Assembly: GCA_028280205.1 (NCBI GenBank)
Contig: JANQME010000286.1
Coordinates: 1 to 8,730, forward strand
Length of the DNA: 8,730 nucleotides
Direction: 5' to 3'
Source: Longimicrobiales bacterium
Lineage (GTDB): Bacteria > Gemmatimonadota > Gemmatimonadetes > Longimicrobiales > Gaopeijiaceae
Shown here: positions 1 through 7,334 of the stretch, piece by piece
Layout of the letters: every line of letters starts with the position of its first letter
Numbering within the stretch: position 1 is the stretch's first letter
Made by a program: the position numbers and the translations under genes
The notes under the pieces: model-generated
Databases searched by the model: none
What the model was told of the DNA's origin: nothing
Seen by the model: only the letters and a program-made list of their open reading frames with translations

Positions 1-159
1 GTGTTCGGATTTCTGGGCCACTGGATCGGTACGTAAGTCGGAGCGGCCGACGTGCTCGCGGTGATCGGGGCACTCATCGGTGCGAGTGCCGGCTTCTACA
101 GCCTCTACGCGCACGTGACCGGGCGCTCGAAACAGGACCGGACGTCGAAGCCTCCATGA
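1..159 (+). pseudogene. atpZ: AtpZ-like membrane protein, 3' part, interrupted by in-frame stop
   Basis: Frame 1 is open from the window edge except for a TAA at 34-36. The residues before the stop (FGFLGHWIGT) look like the Gly-rich first helix end and the 'GT' turn of the AtpZ family. The residues after it (IGALIGASAGFYSLYAHV) look like the second transmembrane helix and Tyr-rich end of the same family, and the frame closes with TGA at 157-159. That TGA overlaps the ATG of the next gene as ATGA, as expected if this frame is or recently was a gene. AtpZ proteins are small two-helix membrane proteins at the head of atp operons, thought to act with AtpI in ion supply or assembly. Either the gene is broken by a point mutation or the stop is a sequence error. 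Translation could also restart at GTG 52. Family assignment rests on a short stretch, and the 5' end is outside the window. Confidence 0.55.
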
Positions 160-542
160 CGGGACGTTCCCGCTACACAGCCGCGGCACTCGCTTTCGTG
201 ATCTCGTCGGTCGCGGTCGCGTGGCCGCTCATCGGTCCCGAGGCGCGTACGAGCATGGCGGTGGTCGGCCTCCTCGCCGTTGCCGTCCAGGCTCCGCTCT
301 TCGTGCTCCTCTCTGGAGCGCACGGCGACCCGTCCCGCTTCATGGCGTCGTGGGGGATCGGGATGGCCGCGCGCTTCGGCTTCGTCGCCCTCGTGGGGGC
401 GGCCGTCACGGTCGGCGGCATCGGCGAGCCGCGCGCCGCGGTCCTCTCGGCGGTCGGCTTCGTGCTCGTCCTGCACCTCCTCGAGACGGCCTTCCTGCGC
501 TCTCCCGTCCCGAACCCCGGCGGGACCGAGGTGCCTCGATGA
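156..542 (+). CDS. atpI: AtpI-like ATP synthase accessory membrane protein
   Basis: This 128-residue protein has four hydrophobic segments, at about residues 7-27, 34-53, 63-87 and 94-114, with an Arg (R73) in the third and a Glu (E110) near the end of the fourth. The tail is short and Pro/Gly-rich. Size, topology and its place directly before atpB fit the AtpI (subunit I) group. In other bacteria these proteins assist c-ring assembly or stability and may form a cation channel with AtpZ. The family is poorly conserved in sequence, so the call relies mainly on position and topology. The ATG at 156 overlaps the TGA of the upstream frame (ATGA), and no strong Shine-Dalgarno site is seen, so translation is probably coupled. 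Its own TGA (540-542) again overlaps an ATG that opens a seven-codon frame leading into atpB. Confidence 0.75.
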   Translation: MTGRSRYTAAALAFVISSVAVAWPLIGPEARTSMAVVGLLAVAVQAPLFVLLSGAHGDPSRFMASWGIGMAARFGFVALVGAAVTVGGIGEPRAAVLSAVGFVLVLHLLETAFLRSPVPNPGGTEVPR

Positions 543-562
543 CGAACGAGGTGTCACGATGA
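539..562 (+). other. Seven-codon bridging reading frame between atpI and atpB
   Basis: ATG at 539-541 overlaps the atpI stop (ATGA), reads MTNEVSR, and stops with TGA at 560-562, which overlaps the atpB ATG at 559-561 (again ATGA). It therefore fills the atpI-atpB gap exactly. If translated, it could hand terminating ribosomes from atpI to atpB. A peptide function is unlikely, and the arrangement may be chance. The atpB Shine-Dalgarno site lies inside it. Confidence 0.3.
548..553 (+). promoter_or_regulatory. Ribosome binding site for atpB
   Basis: GAGGTG lies five bases before ATG 559. It supports that start over the in-frame upstream start at 280, which would lie deep inside atpI. Confidence 0.65.
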
Positions 563-1530
563 GACCGCTCGACGCGCTCCTCCAGGGCGGTGGTGCCGGG
601 GCCCAGGGTGGGCAGGAGGCGGACCACGCCCAGGATGCCGCCCACGCGGCCGATGCCGCCCACTACGGGTCCGAGGCCGCGCACGGGCTGGGCTCCATCG
701 GGGAGATTCCGGACTACATCTCGCACCACCTCGAGGACGCCCGCGAGATGGAGTTCGCCGGCCTCCACTTCGATCTCGGCGCCTTCGCCCTCGACCCCAT
801 CCACGTCGGCGGGCTCACGATCGACCTGTCCCCGACGCGGCAGCTCATCTTCATCTTCCTCTCCGCGCTCCTCTGCATCGGCCTCTTCGTGCCGATCGCG
901 CGGGCGAGCCGGACGCGCGAGGAGGGGAAGGCGCCCTCGGGGCTCGCGAACGCGATGGAGGCGCTGATCCTCTACTTCCGCGACGACATCGTGCGGGCGA
1001 ACATCGGGAGAGATGGAGACGGCTACACGCCGTTCATCCTGACGATCTTCTTCTTCATCCTCTTCATGAACCTGCTCGGCCTCACGCCGTTCGGGATCAC
1101 CGCGACCGCCAACCTCTCCGTGACGGCGGCGCTCGCGACGATCGCCTTCGTCGTCACGGAGGTCGCGGGCTACCGAGCGCTCGGCCCGGCCGGATACGCC
1201 CAGACGATCTTCTTCGTGCCGCACGGGCTGCCCGCACCGCTCAAGCCGGTCATGCTCGTGATCATGGCGCCGGTCGAGTTCCTCGGGAAGCTGACCAAGC
1301 CGTTCGCGCTCGCAGTGCGCCTCTTCGCGAACATGATGGCGGGCCACATCCTCATCCTGGCGATCGTGGGGATGATCCTCGTCACGCAGAGCTTCGTCGT
1401 GGGGGGCGTCTCCGTGCTGGTCATGAGCGCGCTCATGGTCCTCGAGCTCTTCGTCGCGTGTCTGCAGGCGTACATCTTCGCCATGCTCACCTCGGTCTTC
1501 ATCGGTCTCATCCGGCACCACGCGCACTAG
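559..1530 (+). CDS. atpB: ATP synthase Fo subunit a
   Basis: Subunit a (323 residues) forms the two half-channels that carry protons to and from the c-ring. The essential arginine is R254 in the motif AVRLFANMMAGH and matches E. coli R210. H263 sits where E. coli has E219, E296 sits where E. coli has H245, and Q303 matches Q252, so the His/Glu pair is swapped as in mitochondrial-type subunits. Hydrophobic helices start near residue 95, with others near 158-178, 185-205, 230-280 and 284-318, and the GLTPFG motif follows the second. The first 90 or so residues form an unusually long hydrophilic N-terminal extension, Ala/His-rich at residues 23-42 with His at 23, 29, 35 and 42, then HH at 56-57. 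No signal peptide is evident. The start at 559 is supported by GAGGTG five bases upstream. The C-terminus ends in a His-rich tail (HHAH). Confidence 0.97.
   Translation: MRPLDALLQGGGAGAQGGQEADHAQDAAHAADAAHYGSEAAHGLGSIGEIPDYISHHLEDAREMEFAGLHFDLGAFALDPIHVGGLTIDLSPTRQLIFIFLSALLCIGLFVPIARASRTREEGKAPSGLANAMEALILYFRDDIVRANIGRDGDGYTPFILTIFFFILFMNLLGLTPFGITATANLSVTAALATIAFVVTEVAGYRALGPAGYAQTIFFVPHGLPAPLKPVMLVIMAPVEFLGKLTKPFALAVRLFANMMAGHILILAIVGMILVTQSFVVGGVSVLVMSALMVLELFVACLQAYIFAMLTSVFIGLIRHHAH
634..663 (+). repeat. 12-base direct repeat in the atpB N-terminal extension
   Basis: GATGCCGCCCAC occurs at 634-645 and again at 652-663, with an 18-base period that keeps frame. It encodes Asp-Ala-Ala-His each time and underlies part of the Ala/His-rich stretch of subunit a. 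It looks like a small internal duplication of six codons. Confidence 0.7.
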
Positions 1531-1584
1531 GGCGCGGCCGGCTCGGAATTTCTACCCAACCCTCAACACTCAGGGACTCCCAAC
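1531..1584 (+). promoter_or_regulatory. atpE leader, probable enhanced translation initiation region
   Basis: This is the longest gap inside the operon (54 bases). From 1547 to 1584 it is A/C/T-rich with only three G, grouped in a Shine-Dalgarno-like AGGGA at 1572-1576, eight bases before the atpE ATG. Such a stretch is unlikely to fold in an otherwise GC-rich transcript. In E. coli an unstructured region before atpE raises translation so that about ten c subunits are made per complex. The same role here is an inference. Confidence 0.5.
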
Positions 1585-1839
1585 ATGTTCTTCACCCTTG
1601 CGGCGTTTCAGGACGCAGCGGCGACCGGCAGCTTCGATCTGCTCGGTGCCGGCCTCGCGATCGGCCTCACCGTGATCGGTGCCGGGATCGGAATCGGCCA
1701 GATCGGAGCGCAGATGGCGTCCGGGATCGCCCGGCAGCCCGAGGCGAGCGCCAACATCCAGACCGCGTCGATCATCCTCGCGGCGCTCATCGAGGGTGCG
1801 GCGCTCTTCGGTCTCGGCCTCGCCTTCCTGAAGTTCTAG
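1585..1839 (+). CDS. atpE: ATP synthase Fo subunit c (c-ring proteolipid)
   Basis: The protein has 84 residues and two transmembrane helices, about 17-45 and 56-82, joined by the polar loop R50-Q51-P52. The first helix has the glycine pattern that packs the ring (G32, G34, G36, G38). The ion-binding carboxylate is E70 in the second helix (ALIEGAALFG). The residues after it are G71 and A72 rather than the Ser-Thr of sodium-type rings, and position 37, which aligns with the Gln of sodium-binding c subunits, is Ile. Proton coupling is therefore expected. Ring size cannot be read directly. The first 16 residues are weakly hydrophobic and not clearly a cleaved signal. The ATG at 1585 has AGGGA eight bases upstream. 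Length is within the usual 75-90 range. Confidence 0.97.
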   Translation: MFFTLAAFQDAAATGSFDLLGAGLAIGLTVIGAGIGIGQIGAQMASGIARQPEASANIQTASIILAALIEGAALFGLGLAFLKF

Positions 1840-1855
1840 GGCAGGGCGAGCGGAA

Positions 1856-2449
1856 ATGAAGACGAGCCACTTCGGCGCGGTGGTCGCGGCCCTGCTCGTC
1901 CAGCCGCACGCGGCATGGGCGCAGGGGGGGGCGGAGGGCACGACGCCTCTGTTCACCGTCAACCTCGGCACGACCGTCTGGACCGGGATCGTCTTCCTCG
2001 CGCTGCTCGGCATCCTCTGGCGCTTCGCGTGGGGGCCGATTCTCCAGGCCGTCGAAGCCCGGGAGAACGGCATCCAGTCGAAGCTCGACGAGGCCGCGAG
2101 TCGTAACGAGGAGGCCGCTCGACTCCTCGCCGAGCACAAGGAGCAGCTCGCGGACGCCCGCCGGCAGGCGAACGAGCTGATCGCCGAAGGCAAGGCGGCG
2201 GGCGAGGGCGTGCGCACGGAGATCGAGGAGAAGGCGCGCGCCGAGGCCCAGGCCATTCTCGACCGGGCGAGGGCCGAGATCGGGCGGGAGCGCGACCAGG
2301 CGATCGACGCGCTGCGCCGGGAATCGGTCGACCTGGCGCTGGCCGCTGCATCCCGCCTCATGCAGGAGAAGCTCGATCAGGACAAGGACCGCGAGCTCGT
2401 CGAGCGGTACCTGACCGAGATGGGCGACGGAGAGGGCGCCCGGGCATGA
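1856..2449 (+). CDS. atpF: ATP synthase Fo subunit b (peripheral stalk)
   Basis: Subunit b dimers form the peripheral stalk that links subunit a to the delta-alpha cap. The 197-residue product starts with a signal-peptide-like segment: M-K, a hydrophobic core at about 6-16, and AWA at 20-22 before Q23. Next come a Gly-rich linker, one transmembrane helix at about 38-55, the family motif WGPI at 59-62 and a long charged coiled coil at about 65-170 rich in Ala, Glu and Arg. Typical b subunits of about 155-170 residues lack the leader, so an extra cleaved or uncleaved N-terminal segment is likely. A run of eight G (1924-1931) lies in codons 23-26. AGGGCGAG at 1843-1850 is the likely ribosome site. 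The TGA overlaps the atpH ATG (ATGA), pointing to coupling. Confidence 0.95.
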   Translation: MKTSHFGAVVAALLVQPHAAWAQGGAEGTTPLFTVNLGTTVWTGIVFLALLGILWRFAWGPILQAVEARENGIQSKLDEAASRNEEAARLLAEHKEQLADARRQANELIAEGKAAGEGVRTEIEEKARAEAQAILDRARAEIGRERDQAIDALRRESVDLALAAASRLMQEKLDQDKDRELVERYLTEMGDGEGARA

Positions 2450-3018
2450 GAGACGAGACCGTCGCGCGCAGCTATGCGGAGACGCTCTTCGAGCTCGCGT
2501 CGCGCAACGACGCGCTCGAGTCGTTCGGAGAGGCAATTGCGACGGTGGCCGCCACGCTCGAGGAGACGCCGCGCGCCCGCACCTTCCTCGAGACCCCGCG
2601 CATCGATGACGAGGTCAAGAAGGACGCGGTGCGCAAGGTGTTCGGAGACCGGCTGCCGAAGCTCGTCGTGAACTTCGTGCTCGTCACGATCGACAAGCGG
2701 CGACAGCGGCTTCTCGGCGCGATCGCGCGCCAGTACCAGATGCTTCTCGACGCGCACATGGGTCGGGAGCACGTGCAGGTCACGGTGGCCCGCCCGCTCG
2801 ACGAGGCCACTCGGAGCGTCGTCGCGGAGAAGCTCTCCGCGGCGCTCGGCAAGGAAGCGATTCCGCACGTACAGGTACGGCCGGAGATTCTCGGCGGCCT
2901 CGTGGTGCGGACGGGTGACACGATCTACGACGGATCGGTGCGGCGGCGCCTCGACTCGATGCGCCGCCAGCTCCTCCGAGCCCCGCTCCTGGCCGCGGCG
3001 GCCGGGTCGGACGGCTGA
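2446..3018 (+). CDS. atpH: ATP synthase F1 subunit delta (OSCP)
   Basis: Delta sits on top of the alpha/beta hexamer and binds the b dimer, holding the stator to the head. The product has 190 residues, normal for the family (about 175-190). The N-terminal helical domain begins with VARSYAETLFELA, the usual 'ARxYAxALF' start, and runs to about residue 105. The C-terminal domain contains the family signature from residue 146 to about 166 (PEILGG, then VVRTGDTIYDGSV). An Ala-rich tail follows. The start ATG overlaps the atpF stop, and GGAGAGGG at 2429-2436 provides a ribosome site nine bases upstream. Confidence 0.96.
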   Translation: MRDETVARSYAETLFELASRNDALESFGEAIATVAATLEETPRARTFLETPRIDDEVKKDAVRKVFGDRLPKLVVNFVLVTIDKRRQRLLGAIARQYQMLLDAHMGREHVQVTVARPLDEATRSVVAEKLSAALGKEAIPHVQVRPEILGGLVVRTGDTIYDGSVRRRLDSMRRQLLRAPLLAAAAGSDG

Positions 3019-3046
3019 TCCGCAGACCACAGGAAATCGAATCGAG

Positions 3047-4630
3047 ATGGCCAACGACTCCCAGCTCCGCGCCAGCGAGATCAAGGACGTGCTGCTCCAC
3101 GAGATCGAGCAGTACGAGGACGAGCTCGAGGCGGAGGAGATCGGCGAAGTCCTCGAGGTGAAGGACGGCATCGCACGCATCTACGGTCTCACGAAGGCGA
3201 TGGCGTCCGAGATGCTCGAGATCACTTCGTCCGAGACCGGCGACTCCGTGACCGCGCTCGCGCTGAACCTCGAAGAGGACAACATCGGCGCCGTGATCAT
3301 GGGAGAGTGGACGGAGCTCCACGAGGGTGACCCGGTGCGGCGCACCGGACGCGTCCTCGACGTACCGGTCGGGGCCGGCTACCTCGGCCGCGTGGTCGAT
3401 CCGCTCGGCAATCCGCAGGACGGTCTCGGCGACATCGACGGCATCGAGGACCGACGTCAGATCGACATCGTCGCTCCGGGCATCGTGAAGCGTCAGCCCG
3501 TGAGCGAGCCGATGCAGACGGGGATCAAGGCCATCGACGCCATGATCCCGATCGGCCGGGGACAGCGTGAGCTGATCATCGGCGACCGCGGCACCGGGAA
3601 GACCGCCGTGGCCGTCGACGCGATCATCAACCAGAAGGGCACGGACGTCCTCTGCATCTACTGCGCGATCGGGCAGCGCGCCGGGAAGGTGCGCGGCGTG
3701 GTGGAGACGCTGCGCGAGCACGGGGCGATGGAGTACACGATCGTGGTCAGCGCCAACGCGTCCGACCCGGCTCCCATGCAGTACATCGCTCCCTACGCGG
3801 CGACGGCGCTCGCCGAGCACTTCATGTGGCAGGGCAAGCACACGCTCGTCGTGTACGACGACCTGTCCAAGCAGGCGCAGGCGTACCGTCAGCTGTCGCT
3901 GGTGCTGCGCCGCCCGCCCGGCCGCGAGGCGTACCCCGGCGACGTCTTCTATCTGCACTCGCGCCTCCTGGAGCGGGCCGCCAAGCTCTCGGACGAGCTC
4001 GGGGGCGGCTCGCTCACGGCGCTGCCCATCATCGAAACCCAGGGCGGAGACGTCTCGGCGTACATCCCGACGAACGTCATCTCGATCACGGACGGACAGA
4101 TCTTCCTCGAGCCGGATCTCTTCTTCTCCGGCGTCCGCCCGGCGGTGAACGTCGGCATCTCGGTGTCGCGTGTCGGAGGTGCGGCGCAGATCAAGGCGAT
4201 GAAGAAGGTGGCCGGACGCCTGCGTCTCGACCTCGCGCAGTACCGCGAGCTCGAGGCCTTCGCGCAGTTCGGCTCCGACCTCGACGCCGCGACCCAGCGG
4301 CAGCTCGCCCGGGGAGCCCGCACGGTCGAGATCCTCAAGCAGCCGCAGTACCAGCCGATGCCGGCCGAGAGCCAGGTCGCGGTCATCTACGCGGTGACGA
4401 ACGGCTACCTCGACGACGTCCCGGTCGAGAAGGTGCGGGCGTGGGAGCGCGGCTTCCTCCGCAACCTTTCCGCGAAGCACGGCCAGGTACTCGACGGGAT
4501 CCGGGAGGGCGGCAAGCTGACCGACGAGCTGGTGGAGCAGCTCGTCTCGGCGATCGAGGGGTGGAACGCGACCTTCGCCGCCGAGCTCGGGAGCGCGCCC
4601 GAACCGGCCATGGCCGGCTCGTCGGCCTGA
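3047..4630 (+). CDS. atpA: ATP synthase F1 subunit alpha
   Basis: Alpha (527 residues) forms the non-catalytic nucleotide sites and supplies the arginine finger to beta. The N-terminal beta-barrel domain spans about residues 25-95. The P-loop GDRGTGKT is at 179-186 with K185 and T186, and the Gln found third from the Lys in most alphas is Gly182 here. YDDLSKQAQAYRQ is the Walker B region, PGREAYPGDVFYLHSRLLERAA follows in separate short motifs, and R375 in VSRVGG is the arginine finger. The insert seen in E. coli before GSLTALPIIET is about 11 residues shorter, which is common. I start at ATG 3047, with AGGAAA at 3031-3036 upstream. A longer in-frame start at 2915 would lie inside atpH and is rejected. 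The gap after atpH is 28 bases. Confidence 0.97.
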   Translation: MANDSQLRASEIKDVLLHEIEQYEDELEAEEIGEVLEVKDGIARIYGLTKAMASEMLEITSSETGDSVTALALNLEEDNIGAVIMGEWTELHEGDPVRRTGRVLDVPVGAGYLGRVVDPLGNPQDGLGDIDGIEDRRQIDIVAPGIVKRQPVSEPMQTGIKAIDAMIPIGRGQRELIIGDRGTGKTAVAVDAIINQKGTDVLCIYCAIGQRAGKVRGVVETLREHGAMEYTIVVSANASDPAPMQYIAPYAATALAEHFMWQGKHTLVVYDDLSKQAQAYRQLSLVLRRPPGREAYPGDVFYLHSRLLERAAKLSDELGGGSLTALPIIETQGGDVSAYIPTNVISITDGQIFLEPDLFFSGVRPAVNVGISVSRVGGAAQIKAMKKVAGRLRLDLAQYRELEAFAQFGSDLDAATQRQLARGARTVEILKQPQYQPMPAESQVAVIYAVTNGYLDDVPVEKVRAWERGFLRNLSAKHGQVLDGIREGGKLTDELVEQLVSAIEGWNATFAAELGSAPEPAMAGSSA

Positions 4631-4648
4631 CCCGACCGGACCCTTCCC

Positions 4649-4656
4649 AGGAGGAG
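4649..4656 (+). promoter_or_regulatory. Strong ribosome binding site for atpG (GTG start)
   Basis: AGGAGGAG lies eight bases before GTG 4665. It is the best Shine-Dalgarno match in the window, and it supports GTG as the true atpG start. Confidence 0.8.
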
Positions 4657-4664
4657 ACGGAGGC

Positions 4665-5525
4665 GTGTCAGGCTCTCGCGAGGTCAAGCGGCGGATCAAG
4701 TCGGTCGAGAACACCCGGCAGATCACGCGCACGATGGAGCTCGTGGCGACGTCCAAGCTGAAGCGCGCCACCGATCGCGTGTACGCGACGCGACCCTACG
4801 CAGAGGCGCTCGAAGGGATCGTCTCGGGGCTCTACTCCCCCGCGCTCTCGGAGAAGTACCCGATCCTCCGCCGCCCCGACGAGGAGCGCCGCGCGGCGGT
4901 CCTGTTGCTGACGGCGAACCGTGGGTTGTGCGGCGCCTTCAACGCGAACCTCATCAAGGAGGCGCGCGGACTGATGGACGACCTGCGCGCGCGCGCGATC
5001 GAGCCCGAGCTGCACGTCGCCGGCAAGAAGGCGGTCGCGTACTTTCGCTTCCGCGGCGAGGAGATGCTGACCGAGCGGGTCGACATCGGCGACAACCCGT
5101 CGGTCGAGGAGGCCGAATCGCTCATCGGACCGGTCCGCGAACGCTTCGAGACCGGTGTGGTCGACGCGGTCTACCTCGTGAGCTCGGAGTTCCGCTCCGC
5201 GATGTCCACACCGCCCCAGACACGCAGGATCTTGCCGATCGAGGGGGATCCGGAGGCTCCGCCCGCGGATCACTACATCCTCACGCCGAGCGCGGACGTC
5301 ATCCTCGAGCGGATCCTCCCCTCCTACATCCGCAACGTCGTCTTCACCGCGCTCGTCGAGAACGCGGCCGCGGAGCAGGGTGCGCGCCGCTCCGCGATGA
5401 AGAACGCCACGGACAACGCGGGGGAGGTGCTCGAGAACCTGAAGCGCACGTACAACCGGGCCCGTCAGGCTCAGATCACGCAGGAGATCGCCGAGATCGT
5501 CGGTGGCTCCGCCGCACTCGAGTAG
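4665..5525 (+). CDS. atpG: ATP synthase F1 subunit gamma (rotor shaft)
   Basis: Gamma is the central shaft that turns with the c-ring and drives the beta conformational changes. The product has 286 residues, normal for the family. The N-terminal coiled-coil helix is clear (KRRIKSVENTRQITRTMEL, then VATSKLKRA, residues about 7-35). A central Rossmann-like domain follows, with LLLTANRGLCGAFN near residues 84-97. The C-terminal helix begins at about 225 and carries the signature ENAAAEQGARRSAMKNATDNA and NRARQAQITQEI. The start is GTG at 4665, chosen because of the strong ribosome site and because it gives the usual short 'xxREVKRRI' N-terminus. The preceding gap to atpA is 34 bases. Confidence 0.97.
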   Translation: MSGSREVKRRIKSVENTRQITRTMELVATSKLKRATDRVYATRPYAEALEGIVSGLYSPALSEKYPILRRPDEERRAAVLLLTANRGLCGAFNANLIKEARGLMDDLRARAIEPELHVAGKKAVAYFRFRGEEMLTERVDIGDNPSVEEAESLIGPVRERFETGVVDAVYLVSSEFRSAMSTPPQTRRILPIEGDPEAPPADHYILTPSADVILERILPSYIRNVVFTALVENAAAEQGARRSAMKNATDNAGEVLENLKRTYNRARQAQITQEIAEIVGGSAALE

Positions 5526-5546
5526 CACGTTTCAACGAAGAGCATC

Positions 5547-6976
<1,430 letters not shown>

Positions 6977-6977
<1 letters not shown>

Positions 6978-7291
6978 TGGCGTCTCTCACTGTCCGCGTC
7001 GCCTCCCCGCAGGCCACCGTCTTCGACGGAGAGGCGGCGGCCATCGTCGCCCCGTCGTGGGACGGCCAGGTGGGCGTCCTGCCCGGGCACGCGCCCATGC
7101 TGGCGCTCTTGGGGGCGGGCGTCCTCACCGTCGACCGACCGGGCGGGGGGAGCGAGGCCTTCCACGTCGCCGGCGGTGTTCTGAAGGTGGAGCGCGACAC
7201 CGTGACGGTGCTCACCGAGTACGCGGGCGACGAGCCGGCGCCGGAGGGAGCGTTCGAAGCGTTCGACCTCGCGGAGGACGCGGAGGACTGA
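6977..7291 (+). CDS. atpC: ATP synthase F1 subunit epsilon, short form
   Basis: Epsilon joins gamma to the c-ring and, in full-length forms, inhibits ATP hydrolysis through two C-terminal helices. The 104-residue product has only the N-terminal ten-strand sandwich (about residues 1-85, with VRVASPQATVFDGEA, VGVLPGHAPMLALLG and FHVAGGVLKVERDTVTVL). It then has an acidic, Pro/Ala-rich tail of about 20 residues (five Asp and six Glu) instead of the helical hairpin. Typical epsilons are 130-140 residues long. Inhibition by the epsilon C-terminal domain is therefore probably absent. Short epsilons are known in some phyla, so this is likely natural rather than a truncation, and no continuation of the helices is seen in the next frame. 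The ATG overlaps the atpD stop, and no separate strong ribosome site is visible. Confidence 0.94.
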
Positions 7292-7292
7292 C

Positions 7293-7334
7293 GTGGCGGA
7301 GGCGTGGGCCTTCGGCGGAGACGACGGGTCGTGA
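7293..7334 (+). other. Thirteen-codon bridging reading frame between atpC and the PHP gene
   Basis: GTG at 7293, one base after the atpC stop, has GGAGG (7282-7286) six bases upstream. It reads VAEAWAFGGDDGS and stops at TGA 7332-7334, overlapping the GTG 7331 of the next gene as GTGA. It fills the gap exactly. It could couple translation of the PHP gene to the atp operon, or be chance in GC-rich DNA. Confidence 0.25.

Noticed and set aside
280..558. Longer N-terminus for subunit a starting at 280
   Set aside because: It would overlap most of atpI in another frame, encodes Arg/Ser-rich sequence, and lacks the good ribosome site found before ATG 559.
406..1527. Minus-strand open frame opposite atpB
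   Set aside because: It is extremely rich in Arg, Asp, Glu and His, and it is antisense to the well-supported subunit a gene.
1681..1806. Possible sodium-binding c-ring
   Set aside because: Q39 in the first helix does not align with the Gln of sodium-type rings (that position is Ile37), and E70 is followed by Gly-Ala rather than Ser-Thr.
2915..3046. Longer N-terminus for subunit alpha starting at 2915
   Set aside because: It lies inside the conserved C-terminus of atpH in a different frame. ATG 3047 gives the usual alpha N-terminus.
2780..4771. Minus-strand open frame of 663 codons opposite atpH, atpA and atpG
   Set aside because: It is antisense to clearly conserved genes and reads as Arg/Asp/His/Leu-rich sequence without recognisable domains, a usual effect of GC-rich codon use on the other strand.
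4984..4998. Alternating CG run in atpG
   Set aside because: It encodes an ordinary Arg/Ala stretch of gamma in very GC-rich DNA. There is no evidence of a structural or regulatory role.
4668..5528. Minus-strand open frame of 286 codons exactly opposite atpG
   Set aside because: The sense frame is gamma with both family signatures, and the antisense frame has low-complexity charged composition.
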